Below, piece by piece: positions 48,890-59,231 of a DNA stretch of 64,000 nt (position 1 is the stretch's first letter; each line of letters begins with the position of its first letter). Source of the DNA: Sebastes aleutianus (taxonomy: Eukaryota; Chordata; Actinopteri; Perciformes; Sebastidae); assembly GCA_916700875.1 (NCBI GenBank), contig CAKAKS010000004.1, positions 18,029,444 to 18,093,443 of the forward strand, given 5' to 3'. Both the position numbers and the translations under genes were made by a program. Under the pieces are notes generated by a model. It was not told where the DNA came from. It worked only from the letters and a program-made list of their open reading frames with translations, and did no database searches.

Positions 48890-48968
48890 CTAGCTCTACT
48901 TGTATCACTATATTGTAGTGTTACTACTTTTACTTGAATGAAAGATCTGAATACTTCTTCCACCACTG

Positions 48969-49990
48969 GATATATGAATGATCCGCATCCAAATAACATC
49001 GATCATTATGTGCATCAGGAGTGGATTCTGAATGATGAGGTGTAATAACAAGATTGGCTCAATCGGCGCCGGTGAGATGACATGTCCCGGTGTTCTTTCT
49101 CATCTAAACTAAATCCAAATTTTGTATTTAAAGATGGGGATCACCTTGTCTCCTTGGTTGCATTCATTTTGAGGTCACTGTGTATTTCCAGCGTTGAACA
49201 CTAGATACAGAGCGTACTGTCAGACAGTTTTCCCTCTCAGTAGCTATTATCCGAGCCAGGATACTCTGTCTGCAGTTACAGTGCAGCCGCAGACTGCAGT
49301 GCACCGGCTTTGGTGTTCATATGCAGCGGGTGTTACTGAACCACCCAGACTTCACTTCTCCTGCAGGAGCGTCTTGAAAGGCTTGTCAGATCTTAGGCGA
49401 ACACATCTCCTCTGCCTCCTACATGGTCTGACACCAAATGTACAGCAGAAACATGGTACAAGCACAAACCAGACCGAGTTCAAGGACAGTTCGCCCGCTC
49501 ATTAATATATTAACCGCCTCCTGCTGGACTACTTTCTCTATTTCCAGCTCTCTATCCGCTGCTGCTTCCCTTTCTCTCTCTTCCTCTCTTTTCCTCTAAC
49601 CGAGAGTCGTTTGATGGCTTGACTGCTCTCTTTTTGACAAGGCGTACAGTGACAATAGTGGCGAGGCAGTGTTTTGAATACAATGGAGACATCAGTGTGT
49701 GTCTGGAGGTAATTAGGCCTGATTTCTCTCCCTGCGAGAAGTCAAACACTCCAAAAGGTCAGAAAAACAACAAACGCCTGCAGTCTCTGGCAGTGTGGCA
49801 CAGCGTTTTCCACACAAACAGACCTTGCAGCTTCTGGACAACCTTCACTCTGTTTCCCCCGAGCTCAAAGGCACAAAACAAAACCGTTTCAAACGCTTCA
49901 AATGGGGCCAATTATCTTTTATGCGACGTATGGTTTGTAAAGGTGAATCATCATTTGCGACAATGTGGGCATGTTTGTGTTTGCACATAC
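48969..49990. other. Intron just after exon 49991-50077, nothing recognised
   Basis: 5' part of the 7.3-kb intron. No feature recognised. The 187-codon plus-strand frame 49619-50182 runs antisense across the ptprn2 exon and is a shadow of it. Confidence 0.5.
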
Positions 49991-50077
49991 GAGAGCTGGG
50001 TGAGGTCCGCGGCGTGGAGGTTCAGCCTCTGCGTCAGCCGCTCCATCAGGTCCGAGCCCTGGTCAGCGGTGAGGGAG
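49991..50077 (-). CDS. ptprn2: ptprn2 exon, start of mature ectodomain
   Basis: An 87-nt internal exon. The minus-strand acceptor is tgtttcctcccacag and the donor gtatgtgcaa. Its first base completes the Asp codon begun by GA at the end of exon 53561-53979. It then encodes SLTADQGSDLMERLTQRLNL, then HAADLTQLS, leaving two bases (phase 2). The pattern LT..QG..L...L...L.L......L is the first helix of the phogrin/IA-2 mature ectodomain, in the correct place after GYIITGS. No frame errors are seen. Confidence 0.85.
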
Positions 50078-52529
50078 CTGTGGGAGGAAACACACACAGA
50101 TAGCTGGGCGTCACGTTTTGGAGATCCATACCCATTCAACATACATGCAGCTATTCAGCCGTTAAAATGCTATTTTTTTTAGGGAGATACTGCCACAATT
50201 CATACCCACAAATGGGTCATTGCACACGAGCGAAGCCACGGTTGTCTGAATGGATGTACTGCACACTGGTAGACAGACACACAGGCACGTGCAAACACAA
50301 ACAAACACACAAAGAGCCGTGCCAAGGGAAAAAGGGATCAGCTGCCTCTTCAGGCTTGGTAAATCACCTGCTTTTTTTCCAGCAATGAGACAAACAATAA
50401 GGTGCAAATGGAACCTGCATGAGGTGTAATGGCTGTATCATATGGACGCGCCTTTCTCTCCCTTCCCCTCTCTCATCTTTCTTCTTCGTCTTCTTCGCCC
50501 ACATTCGCCTTTCTCTCTACGACGCGCACACACGCACGCACGCGCAAAGTAAAACATGATAGCACAAAGTACACAAACACACGGGCACGCACGCGCCCTC
50601 GCGGCGAGATGAGAATAATAAGGTGCAAATGGAATGGAGGTGAAGTGTAATGGTGGTCTGATAAAGCCATGCCTCATCTCAGCTCAGTCCGCGGCTGCTC
50701 TCTCACTCGGAGAGTAAATCGCCAAGGAAATAGACCAAACAAAGGCAATCTGCAGGCCAACGCGCTGGATGGAGGAAATGAGAAGGGCACACACAAACAC
50801 ACACAGAAAAGCTACTTTATTGCTGACAGCTTAACCTGGAATCCCTGAGAGTGCCAAGTGACTACAAGGTGACATGCACCGAAAAAGTCACGGATCATAA
50901 TGAGACATTTTGTTAGCAGAAGAAATGAACCAATTCCAAGGAGCGCTGGGTATTGAGCGCATTATATGTTTTCGTTTTTCAGATACTAAAATATACTATA
51001 AAACAGTTTCATTTTACATATTCAAGGTTAAAATTCTGCTGAGATATTCTTTTGTTTAGCCCGCATTTGACACCAACAATACAGCAGCTCCAACAGAACA
51101 GTGTGCCGTGCATGAGTAGCTGATTCACTCCACCTTTCAGAGAGTGGGTGGCTCTTTTTTTCCCTCCACTTTTTGAGGGGTTTTGAAAGTTAAAGATTCA
51201 CCACCGAAGCAATTCCAGACACGTTTGCATCCCTCTGCGGTAATTCTAGCAACTGGAGAGCTCCAGGAGTGACTTGGTTGTTGATGCTAGTACTTTTCCC
51301 CTTGGGTTTCTCCGTCTCCTTCTCTTCTATCCAAACCTTTCCACTTCCCCCTCCTCCACCTCCCTCCTATTCCCCGAACCCCCCCTCCCTCAAACCACCA
51401 CCACCACCACCACAATGTCAGGAGCTGTCAGATAAGCAAGTTTGCGTAGCCTCTCTGCAGGGTGCGAAGGAGCTGGGGATAACAACCGTGCAATCATGAG
51501 GTCTGCAGCGAATGCAGACCCCTCTATAGGCCGACTATATGTGGCCGCTCGGTGGGCTGAGGACAGGCGAGGAGGAGGAGGAGGTGAAGATATTTTATTC
51601 AGAAGGTGACCTGTTTCTTCTGTCCCCTGGCATATATACTCACCTATATTGTTTACGTCTTAATCTGCGTTTCCATACGTGTAGCAATAAGGTGACAAAG
51701 ATTGCGCCCATCGCACCTTTATGAGCCGACGTGTGTTGAACAGGTGAAGGACAACGCACTGACGTGATAACGCCATAAAGGGATTTGAGAGAGGGCCAGG
51801 GGCGAAGAAGACACAGTCGATAGGAACTTATCTCTGCTGAGCCTGAGTCTGACTGAGAGGTGAGAGCGAAGGAGAGGGAGAGAACTTGGCTGTACCCTTC
51901 CTGACAAAGTATCATCATTAAAGCCGTAATACGGCACAGTAATACCCACACACTGAGGGATTTATCATCCCTGCTATTGTAATCAGGTGCGGCGCACGCT
52001 GAGGATTTCAAACTGCGGTATTCTTTTCCATAAAGACGTGAATATGTGGGTGGTTTTACAGAGAAATTGTGTCTCTTAAAGGCAGTTTTAAGTAACTGAA
52101 CAAAGCAGACATATGCTCGGTATTAAGGTATGTAATGAGTCTGCCTTGAAACAGGTTCAACAGTACGGCTGGTGAGAGCAATAAACTATGATATGAAGCT
52201 GTGAGCAGCACCATCAAGTCAGCTGATAATCACCACTTAAGAATAAGAGAGTAGCTTTTACAGGGTTGTCACTGATGCTTTTTGCATGAGGACAACAATG
52301 ACTAAGGTAAAAGAGGTTACTGACATGCTGTAGATCAATCTATTGACAGAGTTTTCAACAGTAAAGCTACAGTACAGTTAATATGAGCGCAGTTCAAAGA
52401 CGTTCAAGTCTACATCTATAATGTGGCACAGGACAGCTGCCACAGCGTGCCTCTCTGTTTTATACTACATCTAATATTCAATGCAATGCTGTTTTTAAGC
52501 CATTTATAAAGTTTATTTTTTATTAGGAT
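50078..52529. other. Intronic, nothing coding
   Basis: The 3' part of a 3.5-kb intron. CA- and CG-rich simple sequence is found at 50519-50600 (acacgcacgcacgcg). There is a CCT/CCA-rich pyrimidine stretch at 51330-51415. No exon was seen. Confidence 0.5.
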
Positions 52530-52848
52530 TGGGGTTGTCATGATATATCTATATTGACGATAACCATGATACTTAAAAATGAATATTGTGTGAATAACCC
52601 AGCATCTCTTAAATCATTCTATATGTACAGTTATGGTTACAGACTCCCTCTCCACTTCCCTACACTACATTTTGAGTGTAATTAATTTGCCAAAAAAGAG
52701 ACGAAACGCAAAATAAACAAAGTTAAAGGCGCTAAATTGCCAATTCTGAGCATATCTATGATATATCTTTACACAGAAAATAGATGTTTGCGGCTATATT
52801 AATGCTCGGATTTTTTTTAGCACCTTTAAAGATGAATTTGACTGATAG

Positions 52849-52911
<63 letters not shown>

Positions 52912-53060
52912 CATTATTATTATCACCATTATAATTATTTTATTTTATTTTATTTTATTTTATTTTATTTTATTTTATTTTATTATTTTATTTTATTTTA
53001 TTTAGATATCGCAATGATATTGTTGTAATAAACTCTTTTGGCCGCGATTCTTTTGGCCAA
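52530..53060. repeat. Old transposon remnant carrying a microsatellite
   Basis: ggttgtcatgatatatctat at the left and atcgcaatgatattgttgta plus tttggccaatatcccatacc at the right look like ends of the same kind of element as at 39230-39660. The compound microsatellite listed next lies inside. The assignment is tentative. Confidence 0.35.
52850..53003. repeat. Compound microsatellite (ATT)n + (TTTTA)n
   Basis: About 24 ATT units, slightly interrupted at 52911 and 52923, are followed after some 15 bp by about 13 TTTTA units with one irregular unit near 52983. The plus-strand frame over it is only poly-Ile and Leu/Phe/Tyr repeats, an artefact. Confidence 0.95.
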
Positions 53061-53560
53061 TATCCCATACCACCCCATTTAAAGTCTAACTAGAGGAACC
53101 TTTATACAAATATACAAAAGCTTAACAGGAAAACACAGACCAAACAACACAAAATGCAAACAGTATTAGAATAAAATACCTAATAAAAGGCAGCGGATCA
53201 TTCATGATTAGTCTGATCCCACTTTAAAAACTTAAATTTAAGTGCAAGCAATCAGTTCAAACTGCTCCCCACCACCCCATATTTAATAGACAAGAATCTG
53301 TATTAAGAATTATTTGTATGTATAATTTTTGACACATAATATTGAGATACTATATACTCTACTATCTAATTCCTCAATTTCTAATCTTATTTTCTATAAA
53401 CTAAACTTTGTTATCGTGTATACAGAAGTGAAGCACCAGCTTAAGTTCCTCACACTGTGTGTGTCTAAAAAGATGCATTGATTCAGACTATTATGATAGT
53501 ACAATCTGAATCATTGTAATATCAATATGTAATATTGTATATTATGTGCATCCTACTCAC
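53061..53560. other. Intronic, nothing recognised
   Basis: 5' part of the 3.5-kb intron after exon 53561-53979. AT-rich, no feature seen. Confidence 0.55.
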
Positions 53561-53979
53561 TCTGAGCCGGTGATAATGTAGCCGAAGTGTCTGTCCTTCC
53601 CTCTGCTGGAAAACTCCTTCACCCCCACGTGGACCAGCTGCGTTTTGACTCTCATGTCCTTCTTCTGCGGCTCTTCCAGCTGCTTTTTCCCCGCTGGGGC
53701 CTGATTCCCCTGCATCCACCTCTGGATCTCTGAGTCCACCTGAACGTCAGGCCCATCTGCACCACCGGTGAAACGCAGGGTGGCGCCTTCCTTCGCAGGC
53801 AAGGTCTTCTCCTCCCAGCGGTGAGGTACGGGAACTTGGCCCAGCGTCGTCCGGCTTTGGACGTTCTCCATTCCGACCATTTTCCGGAGGGGAGCTGGCG
53901 GGCCGACGTTGGCTTCTGGAGCATCGCCGAAGGGCTCCAGGTTGAGGTAGTCCAGCAGCTTGGAGAAGAAGGCTGTATG
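53561..53979 (-). CDS. ptprn2: ptprn2 exon, end of pro-region and start of mature ectodomain
   Basis: A 419-nt internal exon. The minus-strand acceptor is tttgatttaacacag and the donor gtgagtagga. It starts on a codon border (HTAFFSKLLDYLNLEPFGDA) and ends in phase 2 after GYIITGS plus GA. The middle is low-conservation, Gly/Pro/Gln-rich secretory pro-sequence. Near the C-terminal side are two Lys-Lys pairs (AGKKQLEEPQKKDMRVK). In the IA-2 family the luminal pro-region is cut at basic pairs by prohormone convertases in maturing granules, so these are candidate cleavage sites. HFGYIITGS is a strong family landmark. A second AG seven bases into the exon would shift the frame, so the first AG is chosen. 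Confidence 0.88.
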
Positions 53980-54543
53980 CTGTGTTAAATCAAAAATTCC
54001 TCTTTAGAACATTGAAGGTATTTCTACATCATTTTAGCAATACATTACTTTTAGTTTCCTTTTAGAAGAGAGCTTAAAAAGTTCTGAGGAAAAACTAATT
54101 AATACCCTGAATAGAGACTTTTATTCTATTGGATGTGGCAATCATTTAAAAAGGTATGAATATGTGTTTCATTCACTGATATTTCTATGTCTGAGTGCTG
54201 GTCCAAGGTCTAACGACATCCTTTTTACCTATAATTATCAAAGAGTGCATTCAGTAGCTTTACTTACTTACCAAAAGTTAAACAAAAGATTCATGGCATC
54301 ATGCAGAACTATTTTCGTTCATCTCACTTTTAAAGTTCCATTAAATGGAAATATAGACACTCAAGGAATTTTATAAGATCCTGCAGCTGCTTTCAAACTC
54401 GAATAATTCAACAGTAAGTCTGCACAACTTTCAAATCATCCCTGTTTGAAGTAGCATTCAAAAGTGAATAAAGTGCAAGTTTGGACATGTCTCCCTCCCC
54501 GAGAAACCAATTTGTTGGTTGAGCAGAGTAATTTTAAATTCAC
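53980..54543. other. Short intron, nothing recognised
   Basis: 564-bp AT-rich intron between exons 54544-54584 and 53561-53979, with donor gtgaatttaa and acceptor tttaacacag on the minus strand. Confidence 0.7.
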
Positions 54544-54584
54544 CTTGTCAACAGGCTCTTTGTCTGCGCCGTCTATTTGTTGGC
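54544..54584 (-). CDS. ptprn2: ptprn2 micro-exon in the luminal pro-region
   Basis: A 41-nt exon. The minus-strand acceptor is tgtttgtttccag and the donor gtgaatttaa. With the G left by the exon at 54816 its first two bases make Gly, followed by QQIDGADKEPVDK, ending on a codon border. That fits the phase-0 start of the next exon. It is acidic and low in conservation. It is supported mainly by exact phase fit and good splice signals, so it is less certain than its neighbours. If it were skipped the reading frame would break, because its length is not a multiple of three. Confidence 0.72.
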
Positions 54585-54815
54585 CTGGAAACAAACACAA
54601 TTTATGTGAGCAGATTGTGTGAAAACTGAAGTTCTCTTTTGTATTTAGCAAAGAAAAAAAACAGTAAAAATGAAAGACTCAAAAATACATTTGGCACTTT
54701 CTATGAGGATTATACGAACAAAGCATTATTAACGTATTTATAAACTTATATCTATGGCTGAAAATAAACACATAAGTACTCCAAATGCTGCCAGTTTTTA
54801 TTCTCTTTCACTCAC

Positions 54816-55112
54816 CTTGCTGTTTCGTTCTCAGTGTGTCTTCCTGGTTTGAATCCTGCCCTTTGTCTGATTTCAGGTCCTGGTCTTGATTCAGTTGCAC
54901 TGCTGCCAGCGGCTCCCTGTTACCCTCTGTGTCCACCCTGGAGTCAGCGGCTCCTGGTCCTGGCTGGGCCCCAACCACAGGCCGCTCCTCATGCACCTTC
55001 TGCAGCCTGCCTGTGATGACCCCAGCCAGCTGGTCCAGGTCTTTGCCCATCAAAGCCTCCATGTTGACGCTGTGCCTCCCCAGCTGGCTCACCATATTAT
55101 GGATGAATCGTT
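54816..55112 (-). CDS. ptprn2: ptprn2 exon, conserved helical segment of the luminal domain
   Basis: A 297-nt internal exon. The minus-strand acceptor is gtttcctgtccag and the donor gtgagtgaaa. It completes a Glu codon and reads RFIHNMVSQLGRHSVNMEAL, MGKDLDQLAGVITGRLQKV and then a Gln/Asp/Lys-rich tail ending KQQ, phase 1. The segment ..FI.N...QLG...N...L...DL..LA.VI...LQ is a recognisable conserved patch of the phogrin/IA-2 lumenal region; the acidic, Gln-rich rest is typical spacer. Both flanking introns are short (231 and 128 bp). Confidence 0.9.
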
Positions 55113-55240
55113 CTGGACAGGAAACAGAGAAGAATGACAATCAAACTAAGTGTAAGACATCATTTTCCCTAAAAAGCAAACAAACTAACAAAAAATAGGA
55201 ATATTATGGTGCAAATATAAAAGCCAGAGCGTGATCTTAC

Positions 55241-55694
55241 CGTCTGTGACACTAAGAGGCTCTTTGGCGGTCAGTCGGTTTGAGCCGGCCTTGAGCAGAA
55301 GTCTGTCTAGATTAGGCCTTTGGGATTTGGAGCCAAAATCCACCTGAGACTGTGGTTCGGCGTGGTCACTCGGAGCCGGCCGGATGTAGCTGAGGTAGTG
55401 GAGCTTTCCTTTGGGCCACGCAGACTTGCCTCCCGGGGCGCCCTGCTGAGTGCTCGGCACCTCGGCGAGAAGCCGTTCCAGCTGGCTGGTTAACAGTTTG
55501 CTCCTCCCCGGGTCCCGGTTGGAGAAGGTAGCACTAAGCTTGGGGTGTCTGCCCTCTCCGCTCTGGGTGAACACTTTGGTGACTGGAGTTTGGCCAGCTC
55601 CTTTCTGATGGCTGTAGATGGTGGTCTCCTTCCAGCCCTGCTGCGGTTTTGACCGGCTGGGCTCCAAGTGACCTTCAGACTTGATGTCTTCATT
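55241..55694 (-). CDS. ptprn2: ptprn2 large luminal exon
   Basis: A 454-nt internal exon. The minus-strand acceptor is cattttgtgttgtag and the donor gtaagatcac. It starts on a codon border with NEDIKSEGHLEPSRSKPQQ and ends in phase 1 after LTAKEPLSVTD. In between it is basic and Ser/Gln/Gly-rich, with LTSQLERLLAEVPS and GKLHYLSYIRPA as the more ordered pieces. This is the fast-evolving middle of the luminal pro-domain, so the assignment rests on its position, the open frame of 151 codons and the phase match on both sides. There is no evidence of a stop or frameshift. Confidence 0.85.
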
Positions 55695-55737
55695 CTACAA
55701 CACAAAATGCCACTTAGCACATGTAGAGCATTGGTAA

Positions 55738-55935
55738 TATGTCATTCAGCCACGCTAGCGGCGTGGCTCTAGGGATGGCTGATGGTCTGACAGTTGGTCC
55801 AAACTGAAATATCTCCACAACTATTGGCTGTATCGCCATTAAAGTTTCTGCAGACATTCATGATCCCCAGAGGATGAATCCTAATGACTTTGGTGACCCC
55901 CTGACTTTTCCTCTAGCGCCACCATAAGTTTACAT
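55738..55935 (-). repeat. GCTAAC-rich repeat, reverse copy, right part
   Basis: In reverse orientation relative to 11928-12330: gtggctctagggatggctga, caaactgaaatatctccaca, tattggctgtatcgccatta, tgatccccagaggatgaatc and gacttttcctctagcgccac. The left part of the same element may be the piece at 56400-56470 (atcagcatgctagcattgtc, cctcacaaagctgctagcat), about 460 bp away. That would make another interrupted copy. Confidence 0.6.
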
Positions 55936-58052
55936 TGTTTAGTTAAGACAGACAACAAGACATTCATGAATTCATGAATTGTAATAACTCTTTTTCTAGT
56001 CCATATATCTCTTTAAGACAAGTTGAATGTGTTGTTTATGATACCAAATACCTGCAAAACCAAAAAAATGCATTATGCTGCATTCACAGGGAATCAGGCA
56101 AACCGGATATCATATCAGTGGACAAAGTTAAAATATTTTAACTTTTTTTTGTCCACGGCAATGGAATTTATAACCAGATGTTACGTAGCTCCCTCACACC
56201 GGAGAAAGTTGTTTAAGTTTGCACTAGAATATTAAAAGAAAGCTGCATTTTGCAGCTACATGCATTACTAAAATAATAAAATGGTAGACACAAAATATAT
56301 TTTCGTCCTGCCATTCCGTCATACTGTTTGTATGTTTTTCCTGTGCCGTCCAGACGGTGTTGTCTGTCTGCCTGACTCCATGTGAATGCAGCATCACACC
56401 TGCTAAACATCAGCATGCTAGCATTGTCATTGTGAATGTGTACAGCCTCACAAAGCTGCTAGCATGTCCGCAGACTCTTAGTCGTATTTAGTTCATTTCT
56501 GTAGTGTAAGTGACAACATTCGCATGATGAATCTTCAACCTAGTTTCAGCTCTGCGATACTTTTTTTTCTCCCCATGAGAACATTAGATGGGTTGCGCTG
56601 GGTCAGCATTGTTGTGACAGGCTTTAGTATAAAAGGAGAAGCAACCTGGGCTCGACAAGACAGGACAGGATATGAATAGGGATTCTAGATCAAAGACAAC
56701 TGCCCTTGGAAATTGCATTATGGAAATCACAGATGAGATAGTGTCACTCAGAGTAATTTCATGCGTTTCCACAACAAACTTTAAAAGCATATCCCTTCTG
56801 TCAGAGAAGTAGCAGCAATCCCTTATCTAAAAACTATGAGTCATCTGATTTCAGATTTAGCCATATGAGTTTATATTTGACACATGATGAATTATAACAT
56901 CGCAATGCAGTGGTACTCAGGCATTCGGAGGCCTTTTAACCATTTGGCATTGTAGCTGGTATTAATACTGGCGCCAAAATGTGAGTTTTTGTTCTTTGTT
57001 CTGTCTGTGAGGAAGCAAAATCATTCTTCTGGAATCATAAGGACCCACGCTTCAATTCAGCACACAGTATATATCCGATCCACTGAGCAGCATTATTATC
57101 CATGTCGCTGCTGCACTAATACTAGCTATCTCCCTCGGTGCCATTTTCTGTCCTTCAAATGTATATAGAGAAAATGTCAGTCTTTCCAAGCCCGGCATAC
57201 TGAGAGGCCATAATGGCATTAGCACAGCGAGACGGGGGTGCTCTGCCATTCACGCTAACCATGTTTGCCTTTTTCCATCACACTACACAACAAAGGAGCT
57301 CGTCTCATCAATAAGGAAGGTCCTGAACTCTTCAACTTTGCATTATGGCGGCACTGACACAGCAGCAGGAAGCGGCTCGCCGATGAAGGATGCAGAGCAC
57401 ATTTCACACAAAGCCCGGGTTCCACCCTAAATATGAGGATTGAATAATGTAAAGAGGTGATGGAGGATCTTTGTGTAAAAAGGTCCCCGCTCAGTGGGAG
57501 AGGGAGGAGAAGACAGAGAGCGAGAAACAAAAGCGGTGCGGGGACAAGAGGGCGACCCCGGCAAATACTGACTCTGTTTCAAAAGGAATAGGAAGAGGCC
57601 CTTCCATAATTTAGCCGAGGAAAACGTGTTTGTTTGTTTACTTTGTGGACCAGTATTTCTTGCCTTAATCCTGGACCTAAATGGTGGTTACATTAAGACA
57701 TTGAAATATTGTACGTTTTTTAAAGGGTCACTTATATTTCGGGACAGGGACAGATTTAAAAAAACGGTCAAAACTGAAACAGCAGAGGCTGAGATATCTT
57801 GACTTTTAATCTCTCTAGTATAGACTAAGCTCCAAAAACACTGAATCCTACATTTTCCATAATGGATCTAGATAGCATTTTTTCATTAGACCCTCCCTGC
57901 CTCCTAAATGTGCTCATCTTTCAGACCAAACACCTTCAGTTTATAAGAGGCTTTCTGGTAAAAAAGTGTCATGCCCAAGCCGAGATAACCGTGATGACAT
58001 CAGAGTCACAGAAGACAGTATACAGTACAACTGTTTTTCACAGGCTGAGTAG
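55936..58052. other. Intron, mostly unassigned
   Basis: Part of the 3.3-kb intron between the exons at 55694 and 58990. 57720-58020 has words (tcataatggatctagatagc and gtgatgacatcagagtc) that look like a dispersed fish repeat, not firmly recognised. No exon with matching borders was seen. Confidence 0.45.
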
Positions 58053-58350
58053 TAGGGCTGTCCAACACCAAAGAAATTCTTAGTCGACTAACACTCATAC
58101 AATTTCATCGACTAATCGATTAGTTGATTTACTCAACAGATCTGTAAAACTGATTTTCTCCACAAAGAATCACTCAAAAGCACCACTTTAAATCTTGTGT
58201 TTACCCGAGATGTGCTCATAAGTTTCTTGGAAATAAATCATTCAGCATGAAAAAAGCATAAAAAATGATTAATCAACTAAAGAAATCTTAGTCGACTAAG
58301 ACCAAAAACGACCAATTAGTCGACTAATCGACTAAGAGGTGGCAGCCCTA
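58053..58350 (-). mobile_element. hAT-like MITE (TAGTCGACTAAG family), copy 2
   Basis: tagggctgtccaac at the left and ctaagaggtggcagcccta at the right form the inverted ends. The interior TTAGTCGACTAA and GATTAGTTGATTTA words match 39824-40091 in the opposite direction. The flanks CTGAGTAG and CTGTATAG agree at six of eight positions, so the target duplication has decayed and this copy looks older than copy 1. Confidence 0.78.
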
Positions 58351-58430
58351 CTGTATAGTACTATTTGTGAAGAGTAAATTGAACATATTTCATGTGTAAA
58401 ATCTGTAGCGTGTCCATTTAAGTCTTTCTT

Positions 58431-58877
58431 TAAAGGGGAACTACGCCCATTTTCTAAATTCTTACATGTTATTCCTATGGTCTAAGACAGTCCAAAAATA
58501 TTATCAAACATGAACAACTCTCTAGAATTCTCTAAAACTAGAGTGCTAAAACTCAAACTTGTGATGTCATGGGGTATAAAGTCTGGAGCTGCTCCATAGA
58601 CAATGAATTGGGAGAGATGTTACAGATGACACTGAGAGCACTTAGGGAGATGTTCAAGGTATATGGGAACATTTTCTGAATCACAACTGACAACACTACA
58701 ATAGAATAGAAAACAAATATTCTGTAGGACGACAAAATCAATCTCCCATTCATTGTCTATGGAGCAGCTCCAGACTTTATGACATCACAAGTTTGAGACT
58801 TACTTCTTTTGTTCAGCTCATGTTCACAAATGGAAATTACATATTGGAATTCTTAATTTAGGCGGTGTTCCCCTTTA
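58431..58877. mobile_element. Foldback MITE with 50-bp hairpin arms
   Basis: The terminal inverted repeats are taaaggggaac (58431-58441) and gttccccttta (58867-58877). Inside are two long arms: about 58557-58615 (acttgtgatgtcat, then aaagtctggagctgctccat and agacaatgaattgggaga) and 58743-58793. They are reverse complements of each other apart from a GGGGTA insertion in the left arm and one base in the right. The loop is about 127 bp. No coding capacity. It sits 112 bp downstream of the ptprn2 exon at 58990-59231. Confidence 0.85.
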
Positions 58878-58989
58878 AAACTCTTTGATTATTAACCTGC
58901 ATGGATTTTGAGGACTTGTCACACCTGTCCAATCCACTCCAAAGCCAGCAGCTGCTACACGGCCAAAGTGTGTGAGACTCTTAATGTAC

Positions 58990-59231
58990 CTGAACGCTGG
59001 CTCCCTGTCGTTGGATTCCTGGTTGTCTATCGAGCTCAGACTGCGTCAGGAAGCCCAGGCCCGTCAGGTACTGCTGAAGGTTCCTGCTCAGTTTCCTGGA
59101 GTCTCTAGAGCTGCTGCTGTAGGCGGTCAGGGGGCTCGGAGCTGTGGCCTGATGGCGGAGAGGGATGGTCCTCAGTTTGGAGAGCTCTCTAGAGATGACC
59201 TTCTGGGTGAGGTCGTCCTGCCATGTCAAAC
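58990..59231 (-). CDS. ptprn2: ptprn2 exon, first recognised exon in the window
   Basis: A 242-nt internal exon. The minus-strand acceptor is gaatctttgtttccag and the donor gtacattaag. It starts by completing a split codon (phase 1), then LTWQDDLTQKVISRELSKL, a Ser-rich linker, RNLQQYLTGLGFLTQSELDR and RQGASVQ, ending on a codon border. LTWQDD and the Leu-rich helix are consistent with the luminal region just after the RESP18-like N-terminal domain. The preceding exons (signal peptide, RESP18 homology) were not found up to 64000. The downstream intron is 3.3 kb and carries two MITEs. Confidence 0.82.

Larger units (their letters stand above)
46924..48968 (+). mobile_element. Outer DNA element (TGGTGGAAAAAAGTAC family) with nested insertions
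   Basis: The left end caatggtggaaaaaagtaca, followed by tttactcaagtactgtactt, faces a right end cttcttccaccactg; the termini are inverted copies. Right-part words (gagtacttttacttttcata, aaagatctgaatacttcttc) are those of a very common fish DNA element rich in AGTACTTTTACTT. The normal element is much shorter, and here it is interrupted. 47086-48512 holds unrelated sequence including a SINE, and 48599-48889 is a hAT-like element. Confidence 0.65.

Noticed and set aside
49619..50182. 187-codon plus-strand open frame
   Set aside because: Runs antisense through the ptprn2 exon 49991-50077; it is a shadow of the real coding strand.
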